From a virus, in IMG/VR virus record IMGVR_UViG_3300017987_000122, positions 1 to 51,791 of that record: a stretch of DNA of 51,791 nucleotides. One strand, given 5' to 3'. Numbering within the stretch: the stretch's first letter is position 1; every line of letters begins with the position of its first letter. Both the position numbers and the translations under genes were made by a program. The notes under the pieces were generated by a model. It searched no databases and was not told where the DNA came from. It saw only the letters and a program-made list of their open reading frames with translations. Below are positions 23,698-30,849 of the stretch, piece by piece.

Positions 23698-23871
23698 CTA
23701 CTCCTTCCATCCGAACTCTTCATCAAAGTGTTTTCTCTGCTCTTTATTTAAAAGCTTCCTGGTGCTCTCTGTATAGTTATCACTACATAATTGACAAACT
23801 AGAGGAAGCTTCTTAGGATCCCATATATCATAATGGGATGATACTTTATGTTTAATAGTAGCTTTGCCCAT
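23698..23871 (-). CDS. 57-residue hypothetical protein with CxxC
   Basis: I prefer the start at 23871 (MGKATIKHK) because ACAGGAGATGTAT precedes it with good spacing. An ATG at 23901 overlaps the upstream stop as ATGA but has no ribosome site, giving 67 residues. The protein contains LPLVCQLCSDNYTESTRKLLN, so a half zinc-knuckle is possible. Function is unknown. Confidence 0.6.
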   Translation of the reverse strand: MGKATIKHKVSSHYDIWDPKKLPLVCQLCSDNYTESTRKLLNKEQRKHFDEEFGWKE

Positions 23872-23897
23872 ATACATCTCCTGTAAATGATTCAGTT

Positions 23898-24149
23898 TCA
23901 TGTACCATGTTTTTCTTTTTCTACATATGCTTTAGCGGCTCTTTTAAAAAAATTATCTAATTCAGAAATTAATTTTTCTTCATATATACGTTTTAAAGAT
24001 CTTTCTACTCGCTCTTTAGTTTTTGGTAAATCCCATCCTCCTATAGAAAAACTGTAACCATGCATAGACTCTAAAACATTATTAGGAGTAAGTACTTTTA
24101 TCTCTATAAATAATGGATGCATCTGGCCTACATTTTTTACTTCTTTCAA
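23898..24149 (-). CDS. 83-residue hypothetical protein, TTG start
   Basis: The frame starts with TTG at 24149, preceded by AAAAGGAGCTGATATT at normal spacing. The first in-frame ATG (24122) has no ribosome site, so a TTG start is likely. The sequence has a beta N-terminus (PLFIEIKVLTPNNVLESMHGYSF) and a charged helical C-terminus (TKERVERSLKRIYEEKLISELDNFFKRAAKAYVEKEK). No family is recognised. Confidence 0.6.
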   Translation of the reverse strand: MKEVKNVGQMHPLFIEIKVLTPNNVLESMHGYSFSIGGWDLPKTKERVERSLKRIYEEKLISELDNFFKRAAKAYVEKEKHGT

Positions 24150-24153
24150 AATA

Positions 24154-24309
24154 TCAGCTCCTTTTAAACTCTCCTGGTTCTTTAAATACTCCCATTAAAA
24201 ACTGTACCACTTCTTCAAATGTTTTAAATACATTAACATCAGTACTAATACCAGGATAGCTTTTTATAATATATCCATTAAGTACCTTTTCTATTTCAGC
24301 TCTTGCCAT
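24154..24309 (-). CDS. 51-residue hypothetical protein
   Basis: The ATG at 24309 follows AAAAGGAGCTGATGTAT and the TGA is at 24156-24154. The sequence MARAEIEKVLNGYIIKSYPG continues with DVNVFKTFEEVVQFLMG and ends EFKRS. Good ribosome site and exact fit between neighbours support it. Function is unknown; the helical C-terminus may mediate protein contacts. Confidence 0.7.
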   Translation of the reverse strand: MARAEIEKVLNGYIIKSYPGISTDVNVFKTFEEVVQFLMGVFKEPGEFKRS

Positions 24310-24314
24310 ATACA

Positions 24315-24608
24315 TCAGCTCCTTTTAAATTTAATCTTCATGCTCTTACCTGATCCCTTCTTAGCTTCTCTGGCCTTCTTCAGAGCCGCCATAGCTTTAG
24401 GGTTAGCTTCTCTCTTCTCCCTTGAACCTGTAGCCTTCTGGCTCCTTCCTCTGAAGGGGAATACAGGACATAGCTCAGCTGTACATAGCTTAGGATGATC
24501 TCCCCCATTACATTCAGTACATAGGATCTTAATAGCTAAAGATGGTGTAAGATTAGCTATCTCTATTGTATCCCCGTCTACATGCCTTACTGTATGTTTA
24601 ACTCCCAT
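24315..24608 (-). CDS. Cys-cluster protein with basic KIKFKRS tail
   Basis: This is a 97-residue protein. The N-terminal domain (VRHVDGDTIEIANLTPSLAIKILCTECNGGDHPKLCTAELCPVFPFRGR) has four Cys in a CxxC-x(9)-C-x(4)-C pattern, a likely zinc or iron-sulphur site seen in a widespread small phage family. The C-terminus is Lys-rich and ends SMKIKFKRS, almost identical to the end of the protein at 44761-44970. It overlaps the Lar-like gene by 11 bases. Confidence 0.7.
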   Translation of the reverse strand: MGVKHTVRHVDGDTIEIANLTPSLAIKILCTECNGGDHPKLCTAELCPVFPFRGRSQKATGSREKREANPKAMAALKKAREAKKGSGKSMKIKFKRS

Positions 24609-24780
24609 GTTTGGCTCCTTTTCTGTTCCTGTTGTATTCCGTAATCAATTCAGATCTCTTACTATAACCATCTGATTTATACTCACAATCATTACACACA
24701 ACATAATAAAATACACCATAATGCTCTCGCTTTTCAATATGTATATCACCTCCACATATACGGCAATGTTTAACTGCCAT
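24598..24780 (-). CDS. Lar-like zinc ribbon (restriction alleviation family candidate)
   Basis: This is a 60-residue protein: CRICGGDIHIEKREHYGVFYYVVCNDCEYKSDG followed by SELITEYNRNRKG. Two CxxC pairs about 21 residues apart and a C-terminal alpha segment ending in YNR match the Lar/restriction-alleviation pattern (CPxCG ... C..Cg ... eAi..WNrR). Lar proteins modulate type I restriction in Rac prophage; family members in phages are mostly untested. The ribosome site AAGGAGCCAGAG is strong. It fits with other antirestriction candidates in this region. Confidence 0.6.
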   Translation of the reverse strand: MAVKHCRICGGDIHIEKREHYGVFYYVVCNDCEYKSDGYSKRSELITEYNRNRKGAKHGS

Positions 24781-25201
24781 CTCTGGCTCCTTCTCTTAAT
24801 GTGCTTAGTAACTTGTTAGAAAACTCTATAGCTTTAAGGCATGTATCTTTATCAAACTTAGCTATATGGCATTCATGCCTATGTATGTTAAGCTCAGCGG
24901 CTAATGTCTCATAAGCTGTTTTCCTGGTAAAGCCATATCCTATTACTTGCCATATAGGATCAAAAGCCTTATGAGTCTCCATTCTTATTTCTCTCAGCTC
25001 CTTATTAGCCAGCTTACCTAAAGGCTTCTCTGTATCTCTATGGCATCCTACATAGGCATCACATGTATGGCATATATAAAACTTCTTATGCCATAGATCA
25101 GCCCTATGTGTGTATAGATACCTACCAGTAACCAGCTCAGCCTTCTTCTTACAGTAAGGACATGTAACTACATACAGCCGCTTATCTTTTTGCTGATTCA
25201 T
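24770..25201 (-). CDS. DUF3268-like zinc-finger domain protein
   Basis: This is a 143-residue protein with VTCPYCKKKAELVTG near the start and FYICHTCDAYVGCHRDTEKPLGKLANKELREIRMETHKAFDPIW in the middle. This CxxC-x-n-C..C-x-n-CH pattern followed by LGxLA is the DUF3268 zinc-finger family found in phages and plasmids. The C-terminal half is helical, with HIAKFDKDTCLKAIEFSNKLLS. The role is unknown, possibly nucleic-acid binding. Confidence 0.75.
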   Translation of the reverse strand: MNQQKDKRLYVVTCPYCKKKAELVTGRYLYTHRADLWHKKFYICHTCDAYVGCHRDTEKPLGKLANKELREIRMETHKAFDPIWQVIGYGFTRKTAYETLAAELNIHRHECHIAKFDKDTCLKAIEFSNKLLSTLREGARDGS

Positions 25202-25415
25202 TTACAGCTCCCTGGTTATTAAGATTTTCTAAGAGCTGTCTAACCATAGCCAAATTAAAAGCCTGTACCTTAAGCTCTGCATACAGTTTACTGGCATCCA
25301 GTCTATAGTATTCTCCACTATCAGCTATATCATTAAGCTTATCCTGTACTCGCTTCAATACATACTCAGCCCGATCTAAAGGCTTTCTTTCATCTAGTAT
25401 ACGATACTTAATCAT
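25182..25415 (-). CDS. 77-residue helical hypothetical protein
   Basis: I place the start at 25415 (MIKYRILDERK) because TACAGGAGAAGAAA precedes it; the longer frame to 25442 has none. The protein is nearly all helical and charged (DRAEYVLKRVQDKLNDIADSGEYYRLDASKLYAELKVQAFNLAMVRQLLENLNNQG), suggesting a coiled-coil dimer. Overlaps on both sides show co-translation. No family is recognised. Confidence 0.65.
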   Translation of the reverse strand: MIKYRILDERKPLDRAEYVLKRVQDKLNDIADSGEYYRLDASKLYAELKVQAFNLAMVRQLLENLNNQGAVNESAKR

Positions 25416-25761
25416 TTTCTTCTCCTGTAAATGGGATTTCATCTGTTATAACATCTATAGCTTCTTTATGTATCTTACTTAAAAGCTGTACTTTATCTAT
25501 GAGCTTGTCTCTCTGTCTCCTGGCTCTCTTAGTCTCTGCTGAAGCTCTCTGAGCCTTATTCTCAGCGGCTGTAAGCTTATGTATCAGCTGGGCATTACTT
25601 TGTTCTACTATTGCCTTCTTAGCCATTACAGCGGCTCTAACTGGTGCTATAATGAACTGAGCATGGCTCATACAAAAGTAGCCTTCTCCTGAAGAATGAA
25701 GCTTTTTTCTACAGCCTTTAATGGAGCATGGTAATGATGTATCGATCTCCCCTCTACTCAT
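25408..25761 (-). CDS. Cys-containing coiled-coil hypothetical protein
   Basis: This is a 117-residue protein. The N-terminus SLPCSIKGCRKKLHSSGEGYFCMSHAQF looks like a small zinc site (C-x4-C-x12-C-x2-H). The middle is a long basic coiled coil (EQSNAQLIHKLTAAENKAQRASAETKRARRQRDKLIDKVQLL). A GGGAGGATCTG ribosome site lies before the ATG at 25761. It could bind nucleic acid. Unknown function. Confidence 0.65.
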   Translation of the reverse strand: MSRGEIDTSLPCSIKGCRKKLHSSGEGYFCMSHAQFIIAPVRAAVMAKKAIVEQSNAQLIHKLTAAENKAQRASAETKRARRQRDKLIDKVQLLSKIHKEAIDVITDEIPFTGEEND

Positions 25762-26185
25762 CAGATCCTCCCTTCCTATCCTTTACATGTACCTTACAAG
25801 CTAAGCCGCAAAGATCCAGCCCTATACATTCATTATCAAAGTATCTTGATTGAGCATTCATACATCTCTCTGATCCATTAAGGCTCATATACTTACATAC
25901 CAGGGGATCCTGTACAGATCCATTAGCCCTTTGTACTGCTTCCTGTTTCTTTTCTACCTGGAAATCATACAGTAACATCTCATCAGCTATATGGTTTACT
26001 GTTTTAGGTATAGCATCCAATCTATGATCGCCAGCTGATAGAATGCCAGTAAGGGCGGCTAACTTGTATTCATGCCTTCTGGTTCCAGCTATCAGAAAAT
26101 GGTTATACAGCCTTACAGATTCCTGTAAAGAGCATCCCAGCCTTTTCCTTATTTCTCTTTTTACATCTGCTTTACTATCCATCAT
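25754..26185 (-). CDS. 143-residue hypothetical protein with C-terminal Cys cluster
   Basis: The start is set to 26185 (or ATG at 26182) after AAAGGAGCAGTAAA; an upstream TTG/ATG frame to 26239 lacks a site. The N-terminal half is helical (MMDSKADVKREIRKRLGCSLQES). The C-terminal part has CKYMSLNGSERCMNAQSRYFDNECIGLDLCGLACKVH, with five to six Cys, a likely metal-binding cluster. No known family. Confidence 0.65.
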   Translation of the reverse strand: MMDSKADVKREIRKRLGCSLQESVRLYNHFLIAGTRRHEYKLAALTGILSAGDHRLDAIPKTVNHIADEMLLYDFQVEKKQEAVQRANGSVQDPLVCKYMSLNGSERCMNAQSRYFDNECIGLDLCGLACKVHVKDRKGGSDE

Positions 26186-26201
26186 TTTACTGCTCCTTTG
26201 G

Positions 26202-26450
26202 TTAATTGAATAAATCTTCATCTGTACTATCTCTTTCAATGCCTTCTCTAAGGTTATTGAGAAGCATATGAAACATACAGCCCAGAGTAGTTATATCTTT
26301 TTCATTCTCTGCTTTAATCTTAAGGCTAAATTTAAACTCAGGTATGCTGATTTCTATAACTGGTGTAAGCTTCTGATCCTGGTAATGAGTAGATAGGGCT
26401 TTAATCAGATCCAGGTTTTCTTCCAGGCTCTCAGGGTTAATGATTTCCAT
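26202..26450 (-). CDS. 82-residue hypothetical protein
   Basis: The start is 26450 (MEIINPESL) because a GGAGGAGAGAG ribosome site precedes it and the ATG overlaps the methyltransferase stop as TAATG. The sequence has an N-terminal helix (LEENLDLIKALSTHY), a strand region (LTPVIEISIPEFKFSLKI) and an acidic end (IERDSTDEDLFN). Co-translated with the methyltransferase; function unknown. Confidence 0.65.
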   Translation of the reverse strand: MEIINPESLEENLDLIKALSTHYQDQKLTPVIEISIPEFKFSLKIKAENEKDITTLGCMFHMLLNNLREGIERDSTDEDLFN

Positions 26451-26983
26451 TAGTACTCTCTCCTCCATATACATACTATACTGGGAAAAGGAGCACTATT
26501 TTTAGAGCCTCCAAACTTTAAGCGGCCTTTAATAAAACGGATCTCAGCCTTCCCATATATGTATCTATGAAACCATTTAGTATCTGTTCTAGCTGGTAAC
26601 AGAGCTACTATAGCTCCACCATGATCCAGTTTACGGCTCTCATAGTAACATTTAACTACCCAATTAATGATCCCTGGTACATACTCTTCTATACAGAATC
26701 CTCTTTTCTTACAGATTTTCTTTTTACATACTGGCTTACATGGATGTTCAGGATCTCCATAAGGGGGATTAACAAAAACCTTCTGTATGTATGGGCTGAT
26801 CCAGGGCTTACTTAATCCATCTATTCCTAAATCATTACAGAAGCCCATAGGAGCCTTCTGGTTAGCTCTAGTACAACATGGATCCAGGTTAAAACCAAAC
26901 TCCTGATCCAGCTTATCATAAAATTCTATAGGAGTAGCCCACTCTCCAGAAGCTGAACTAAATAAGCTTTTATTCATGCTCAT
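26450..26983 (-). CDS. dam: Phage N6-adenine DNA methyltransferase (Dam-type, PF05869-like)
   Basis: This is a 177-residue protein. GEWATPIEFYDKLDQEFGFNLDPCC, then KVFVNPPYGDPE, GGAIVALLPARTDTKWFHRYIYG, and RLKFGGSKNSAPFPSIVCIWR form the phage DNA N-6-adenine methyltransferase signature: the NPPY catalytic motif, the DPCC-type SAM region, and ARTDTxWF. A Cys-rich insertion (HPCKPVCKKKICKKRGFC) after NPPYG could bind zinc. The target is not shown by the sequence; GATC is very frequent here. The start at 26983 follows GGGAGCAGATAC. Likely protects phage DNA from restriction. The symbol is used for the family. Confidence 0.85.
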   Translation of the reverse strand: MSMNKSLFSSASGEWATPIEFYDKLDQEFGFNLDPCCTRANQKAPMGFCNDLGIDGLSKPWISPYIQKVFVNPPYGDPEHPCKPVCKKKICKKRGFCIEEYVPGIINWVVKCYYESRKLDHGGAIVALLPARTDTKWFHRYIYGKAEIRFIKGRLKFGGSKNSAPFPSIVCIWRREY

Positions 26984-27122
26984 GTATCTGCTCCCTTCTG
27001 GCTTCAGCTTCTGCTTTTGCTTTGGCTATTTTTTTCTTATAGTACTTAGAAATTACTGTACCATCTTCAGCGGCTGTATTCTTCTTATGCCGCTTAAGCT
27101 TCTTTCTTTCATACTTATTCAT
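26970..27122 (-). CDS. 50-residue basic hypothetical protein
   Basis: The start is 27122 (MNKYERKKLKRHKKN) after AAGGAGCAGATA; an ATG 33 bases upstream would overlap the hairpin. The protein is Lys/Arg/Ala-rich, with KKKIAKAKAEAEARREQIHEHE at its end. It overlaps the methyltransferase start by 14 bases. A nucleic-acid binding role is possible. Confidence 0.6.
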   Translation of the reverse strand: MNKYERKKLKRHKKNTAAEDGTVISKYYKKKIAKAKAEAEARREQIHEHE

Positions 27123-27137
27123 TATCTGCTCCTTATA

Positions 27138-27173
27138 CTGTAGGCTCCTATACATACATCCAGGAGCCTACAG
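27138..27173 (-). other. Intercistronic hairpin, 12-bp perfect stem
   Basis: CTGTAGGCTCCT (27138-27149) pairs with AGGAGCCTACAG (27162-27173), loop of 12 bases. It lies between a stop at 27183 and the ribosome site of the next gene, without a T-run. Possible RNase site or mRNA stabiliser. Confidence 0.85.
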
Positions 27174-27182
27174 CTGTTAAAA

Positions 27183-27764
27183 TTATTCTACTCCAGGATC
27201 CCCTTCCAGCATCTGATCCTTCAGCTCCTGGATCTTATCATCCTTCAGCTCTTCCATCTTCTCTTCCAGCTTTTCCTTATTATCTTCAGAAAGATCTTCT
27301 TCCTTCTTATCTTGCATGTATGGAGTACTGATAGCTTCCATAGCTTCTTCTTTAATCTCTTCCTCTTCAGGTACTTCAATATTCTCCAGCTCATTAAGCC
27401 ACTCTTCTATACCTTCTACTCTGGCTGTTAACATCTCCCCCACTGGTGAAGAATCCTGAAGGTGATCAGGCATCTGATCTAAGCTATCCTGGCTCTCATC
27501 TCTGAGAGATTCCAGATCAGTAATCACTTCTTCCCTGAAGCTTTCCAGATCTGAAATCTCTCCTTCCCATTCCTGTATATTCTCCTGGATTCCGTAATAT
27601 GTCTGGAGAAAACTGCTCTGGGTAAGCTGGCTAGGCTTAGGGTAAGTTTTACTCTTTCTCTTTCCACCGTAACGGAATGTCCAGTAGTAATATGTATCTC
27701 CCTTTTTGATCCCCTGTTCAGGATAATCTTTCCTGGCTTTCTTTACTGTATGTACTCTAGGCAT
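27183..27764 (-). CDS. Acidic coiled-coil hypothetical phage protein
   Basis: This is a 193-residue protein. The N-terminus (MPRVHTVKKARKDYPEQGIKKGDTYYYWTFRYGGKRKSKTYPKPSQLTQSSFL) is a conserved-looking basic segment with a Tyr/Trp-rich core. From residue ~60 it is Glu/Asp-rich helices (EGEISDLESFREEVITDLESLRDE; KEEDLSEDNKEKLEEKMEEL). I associate this architecture with a family of unknown phage proteins. A GGAGCGGAGATC ribosome site is present. Charge suggests DNA mimicry or a protein partner, but that is speculation. Confidence 0.7.
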   Translation of the reverse strand: MPRVHTVKKARKDYPEQGIKKGDTYYYWTFRYGGKRKSKTYPKPSQLTQSSFLQTYYGIQENIQEWEGEISDLESFREEVITDLESLRDESQDSLDQMPDHLQDSSPVGEMLTARVEGIEEWLNELENIEVPEEEEIKEEAMEAISTPYMQDKKEEDLSEDNKEKLEEKMEELKDDKIQELKDQMLEGDPGVE

Positions 27765-27796
27765 GATCTCCGCTCCTTACTTGAATGTAATTATTA

Positions 27797-28054
27797 TTAC
27801 TGTTTAATGGTTAGGTTTAATCTAGTTATCTGCTTCTTACTGCTACACTTCTTCCAGGCTTCAGGAAACAGCTTTCTAAGCTTATTATTATCTAGCTGGC
27901 TTCTGAAGTACTCCACTACTTCAGCTACTGCCTGAAGGCTCTTATACTGCTTCCCTGGCTTACAGGCTTTCTTTAGTCTGGCTTTGATTTCTTCAGCTTC
28001 CTTCAGTAAAGGCTTCAGCTCTGCCAGCCGCTGTATATCACTCTTGATAGTCAT
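27797..28054 (-). CDS. 85-residue basic helical hypothetical protein
   Basis: The ATG at 28054 overlaps the upstream stop as TAATG, after GGAGGGCTGAA. The sequence is MTIKSDIQRLAELKPLLKEAEE, then KQYKSLQAVAEVVEYFRSQLDNNKLRKLF. It is all-helical and basic. Function unknown. Confidence 0.65.
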   Translation of the reverse strand: MTIKSDIQRLAELKPLLKEAEEIKARLKKACKPGKQYKSLQAVAEVVEYFRSQLDNNKLRKLFPEAWKKCSSKKQITRLNLTIKQ

Positions 28055-28302
28055 TATTCAGCCCTCCATGAATTATAAGTTTTCTTTCCCTTCTCAGGGA
28101 TCATTACTTCTACATCCCAGATCCCGATCACTTCATTAGATACTGTACAGATAAAGCCGCTGATCCCTGGCTTACCTTCTTCAGCTGGGTAAGGATGGAT
28201 AAAGATCATTTTAAGCTCACTCATCACTACAGGGTAGAAGCTATTCAGCTCTCTTACTTCCAGGTTTTTGTTTAGGGCTTTGGCGGCTTCTGCATAGTAC
28301 AT
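28054..28302 (-). CDS. 82-residue hypothetical protein
   Basis: Good ribosome site CAGGAGAATAAAA. The sequence (MYYAEAAKALNKNLEVRELNSFYPVVMSELKMIFIHPYPAEEGKPGISGFICTVSNEVIGIWDVEVMIPEKG) is alpha then beta, compact. It overlaps the next gene by TAATG. No recognised family. Confidence 0.65.
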   Translation of the reverse strand: MYYAEAAKALNKNLEVRELNSFYPVVMSELKMIFIHPYPAEEGKPGISGFICTVSNEVIGIWDVEVMIPEKGKKTYNSWRAE

Positions 28303-28320
28303 TTTTATTCTCCTGGTAAT

Positions 28321-28339
28321 GGGGGGAAGCTCTCCCCCC
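28321..28339 (-). other. G6/C6 intercistronic hairpin
   Basis: GGGGGGA pairs with TCCCCCC with a 5-base loop, immediately upstream of the ribosome site of the gene starting at 28302. It is not followed by a T-run. It belongs to a series of intercistronic hairpins. Confidence 0.75.
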
Positions 28340-28348
28340 TGTTAAGGT

Positions 28349-28669
28349 TTAAAGGCTGGTGTATAATCCCGAATGTTTTTCAATCATGGTACAAAGCATA
28401 TCAAAATAAAGCCCTGTTTCTTCAGCTACTACTTTATAATTATATCCCCAGATTTTACCCAGCTCCATATTATAAAGATCCATTCCCCTATCCAGAGTAA
28501 CCTTAATGTAGTTTACTTTCTTGCTTCCTCTAATCCTGAAGCTTAAGCTTCCATCAGCATCAAAAGAAAAGTTTTTAGCTCCCAGCATGTATAGAGCTTT
28601 TCCACCGATCTGCTGTCTGATAGTTTCGGCTGTTTCTCTGGCTTCTTCTCTGGTGATTGTCTGGTTCAT
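28349..28669 (-). CDS. 106-residue conserved-looking hypothetical protein
   Basis: ITREEARETAETIRQQIGGKALYMLGAKNFSFDADGSLSFRIRGSKKVNYIKVTLDRGMDLYNMELGKIWG resembles a family of small plasmid/phage proteins found near antirestriction genes. It has a helical N-terminus and a five-strand-like middle. The ribosome site is CAGGAGAGCAGA. It is the first gene behind promoter-module copy 1. Function unknown. Confidence 0.7.
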   Translation of the reverse strand: MNQTITREEARETAETIRQQIGGKALYMLGAKNFSFDADGSLSFRIRGSKKVNYIKVTLDRGMDLYNMELGKIWGYNYKVVAEETGLYFDMLCTMIEKHSGLYTSL

Positions 28670-28708
28670 TCTGCTCTCCTGTTTTTTAATGAATCTCTTA
28701 TACTCTAA

Positions 28709-28735
28709 TCTATATTCATTATCTCATATCGGCAA
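28709..28735 (-). promoter_or_regulatory. Promoter module, copy 1
   Basis: TTGCCG (28735-28730), a 15-base spacer and TATAGA (28714-28709), followed by TTAGAGTATAAG. The same geometry recurs at 30617, 32374 and 35774. An A/T-tract lies just upstream. It precedes the gene starting at 28669. The 28670-28928 gap otherwise holds AT-rich DNA and a 16-base direct repeat. Confidence 0.6.
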
Positions 28736-28892
28736 CCCATTTTCAAGAAAAAAATTATTTTTTTACATTTTTCTTAGAATCCCCTGAGAGCCATTTTAAG
28801 CCCTTCTGAGAGCTTATAATTTTACCCTTATAATTGCATAGGGGGGAGCCGTTTTTGGATTCTTCACTATTTAGGGTTATTTGAGTTAGGTT

Positions 28893-28952
28893 TGGCATGG
28901 GCTTTGCTTTATATATAAGGGCTTTCTTTTAATCCCTGGCATGGGCTTTGCT
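28893..28952. repeat. 16-base direct repeat flanking a gene end
   Basis: TGGCATGGGCTTTGCT occurs at 28893-28908 and again at 28937-28952, the second copy inside the last codons of the winged-helix gene. A local duplication has placed a copy of the gene end downstream. Confidence 0.8.
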
Positions 28953-29303
28953 ATTGATTTTGTATACCATGTACTTTACTTCCCTGGTAACATCCAGCAG
29001 AGATCTACCTGATCCTTCTGTTCTAATAATCTTCCCTTCTCTCTTCAGCTTGATCAGTTTGGCTCTGAGCTTTCCCCTGGATTCTCTGGGAGTACTCAGG
29101 CTATTAGCCAGCTCTGAAAAATCTAAGCCGCTGAATTTATTACAGCCCAGATAATACAGGATCCAGGCTTCTGTATGCTCCAGCTTACAGGCTCCCAGCT
29201 TCTCTTCTGTACAGCTACATTCTGGATCTATACTGCATACTGGATCCTGGTCAAAGCTAGGATCATGTAGTGGGTAGCCAGCTTCATTATCATAAGTACC
29301 CAT
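28929..29303 (-). CDS. Winged-helix-like hypothetical protein with Cys-rich N-terminus
   Basis: This is a 124-residue protein. The start DPVCSIDPECSCTEEKLGACKLEH contains four to five Cys. Residues ~45-105 (EAWILYYLGCNKFSGLDFSELANSLSTPRESRGKLRAKLIKLKREGKIIRTEG) have the shape of a winged helix: helix, helix, recognition helix, wing. It could be a DNA-binding regulator. The ribosome site AGAAGGAGTATTAA is good. Inference from pattern only. Confidence 0.65.
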   Translation of the reverse strand: MGTYDNEAGYPLHDPSFDQDPVCSIDPECSCTEEKLGACKLEHTEAWILYYLGCNKFSGLDFSELANSLSTPRESRGKLRAKLIKLKREGKIIRTEGSGRSLLDVTREVKYMVYKINSKAHARD

Positions 29304-29320
29304 TTTAATACTCCTTCTCT

Positions 29321-29503
29321 TCAGGTTCTTTCCAGCTCTTCTATTTTGTTTATCAGATCAGTTAAGGCTTCTCTTATGGTGCTCCCTGTTCCTTCCTGAG
29401 AAGAATGAAGCCGCTTAAAATTCTTACTGTAGTTTACTATCTCTACAGAGTATTCAGCCCCATCATTCCAGGCTCTGATCTGTAGGTTCATTTCTTCTAT
29501 CAT
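29321..29503 (-). CDS. 60-residue hypothetical protein
   Basis: MIEEMNLQIRAWNDGAEYSVEIVN has a strand-rich start followed by EGTGSTIREALTDLINKIEELER, a helical end, resembling a small dsRBD/DRBM-like or antitoxin-like alpha-beta fold in general outline. The ribosome site AAGGAGCAGATAC is strong. Function unknown. Confidence 0.65.
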   Translation of the reverse strand: MIEEMNLQIRAWNDGAEYSVEIVNYSKNFKRLHSSQEGTGSTIREALTDLINKIEELERT

Positions 29504-29535
29504 GTATCTGCTCCTTCTCCTGAATGAATATTGAA

Positions 29536-30018
29536 TTAGAAATCTGTAGCTATGGCTGTTACTCTGGCTTCAATCTGCTTAGCCAGCTCATGATCAGGAT
29601 CCAGATCCTTCAGAGCATGATACAATTCTTTACCCTGATCCCTGAAGATCTCAGCTATAGCTATTCTCTTTTGCTCCTGGTTCTTCCTGGCTTCTTCCAG
29701 CTTTGCGGCTCTCTTCTGATCAGCTTCTACAGCTTCTATATGATCATTAGTTCCCCATGCTTTTACCAGCTCTGCCTTCAATGGGGCATCTACTCTTAAA
29801 GTATGCCAGCTCTGATTATGGATCCTATACCAATCATCTATAACAGCTTCAGCCTTCTTAATAGATGTACAGTAATCCCTTCCCCTATGGGTAGAACAGT
29901 ATACTTTTCTAATGATGTAATAAGCCTGAAGAGTATTACACCTTCTGCCTGTAATGGTGCTATCATAGCTGGCTCTGATTTCATATCCCCTGTATACTTT
30001 GCTTTCTCCATGTTTCAT
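29536..30018 (-). CDS. 160-residue hypothetical protein with coiled-coil C-terminus
   Basis: The N-terminal ~70 residues (MKHGESKVYRGYEIRASYDSTITGRRCNTLQAYYIIRKVYCSTHRGRDYCTSIKKAEAVIDDWYR) are a compact alpha-beta domain with three Cys. The rest is helical (VEADQKRAAKLEEARKNQEQKRIAIAEIFRDQGKELYHALKDLD). Strong AAGGAGCAGATC ribosome site. No family recognised. Confidence 0.65.
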   Translation of the reverse strand: MKHGESKVYRGYEIRASYDSTITGRRCNTLQAYYIIRKVYCSTHRGRDYCTSIKKAEAVIDDWYRIHNQSWHTLRVDAPLKAELVKAWGTNDHIEAVEADQKRAAKLEEARKNQEQKRIAIAEIFRDQGKELYHALKDLDPDHELAKQIEARVTAIATDF

Positions 30019-30056
30019 GATCTGCTCCTTATTTGTTTCTGTTTATTGTTTCATTA

Positions 30057-30284
30057 TTATGATCTATGAGCTTCTGCTTCTGTATCTTCTACCTTTTCCC
30101 AAAGACTGTAAATCCCATCACCAGCCGCTGAGCTTAATAAATCTCTTACTGTTCTGGTAACTTTGGATCCTTTGTATTCTGCCTTTAAAAAATCCTGGAG
30201 CCTAGAAACTTCTTTCCTGGTAAGTCTCACCTCAATTTTAAAAGTGGCTCTTTCTATTCCATCTTTTGAGTTAGTATACTTCAT
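30057..30284 (-). CDS. 75-residue hypothetical protein, possible RHH-like
   Basis: The region RATFKIEVRLTRKEVSRLQDFLKAEYKGSKVTRTVRDLLSSAAG has a strand followed by two helices, similar to ribbon-helix-helix DNA-binding proteins. The ribosome site CAGGAGCAGAAC is good. It could be a regulator. The assignment is weak. Confidence 0.6.
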   Translation of the reverse strand: MKYTNSKDGIERATFKIEVRLTRKEVSRLQDFLKAEYKGSKVTRTVRDLLSSAAGDGIYSLWEKVEDTEAEAHRS

Positions 30285-30300
30285 GTTCTGCTCCTGGTAG

Positions 30301-30318
30301 TGGGGGATTTCTCCCCCA
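30301..30318 (-). other. Intercistronic hairpin TGGGGGA/TCCCCCA
   Basis: A 7-bp stem with a 4-base loop directly upstream of the ribosome site of the gene starting at 30284. Lacks a U-tract. Same position logic as the hairpins at 28321, 31324 and 27138. Confidence 0.75.
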
Positions 30319-30331
30319 TGTTAAAGGTTTC

Positions 30332-30577
30332 TTACATTAATCCATTCGGGTTCATGGTGCCAAACTCATTATAAAACAGCTCTCCAAAAAGATTAGAGAT
30401 TTTTTTGTTAGTGTCCAGGGTATCAATCACTTCCCCCTCCCTAATTACTTTTCCTTCCTTCACTCCTACACAGCCTTCATAGTTCATACTTAAAATCTCT
30501 CTGCCTTCCAGCTCTTCCATCAGCTCTGCATAGTGGGCTTTAACTTCTTCTCTTCTCTGTTCTGCTGTCTGCTTCAT
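30332..30577 (-). CDS. 81-residue hypothetical protein
   Basis: MKQTAEQRREEVKAHYAELMEELEGREILSMNYEGCVGVKEGKVIREGEVIDTLDTNKKISNLFGEL: helical start then beta hairpins. Strong AAGGAGCAGAGA ribosome site, first gene behind promoter module copy 2. Function unknown. Confidence 0.65.
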   Translation of the reverse strand: MKQTAEQRREEVKAHYAELMEELEGREILSMNYEGCVGVKEGKVIREGEVIDTLDTNKKISNLFGELFYNEFGTMNPNGLM

Positions 30578-30616
30578 TCTCTGCTCCTTTGTTTAATGAA
30601 TCTCTTATACTCTTAA

Positions 30617-30643
30617 TCTATATTAATTATCTCATACTGGAAA
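30617..30643 (-). promoter_or_regulatory. Promoter module, copy 2
   Basis: TTTCCA (30643-30638), 15-base spacer, TATAGA (30622-30617), followed by TTAAGAGTATAAGAG. Differs from copy 1 in few positions across ~45 bases. The surrounding 30578-30849 gap also has A/T-tracts and a TCTTAGAAATTTT block shared with copies 3 and 4. Confidence 0.55.
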
Positions 30644-30849
30644 GCCCTTTTCAAGAAAAAACTTATTTTTTTTCTGGCGTTTTTGGCCTGTATTCCCCAT
30701 CTTTTGAGCTTTTAGAGTTTTTCTTAGAAATTTTTTTTAAGGAGTCTCTTAGAATTATAAGGATTTTCTTACTTATCCCTGGCTGGTTTCTGCTCCCAGC
30801 TTTAGATCCTTTACTTGTATATGTATTCATTTGAAAATGTTTTCAATTA

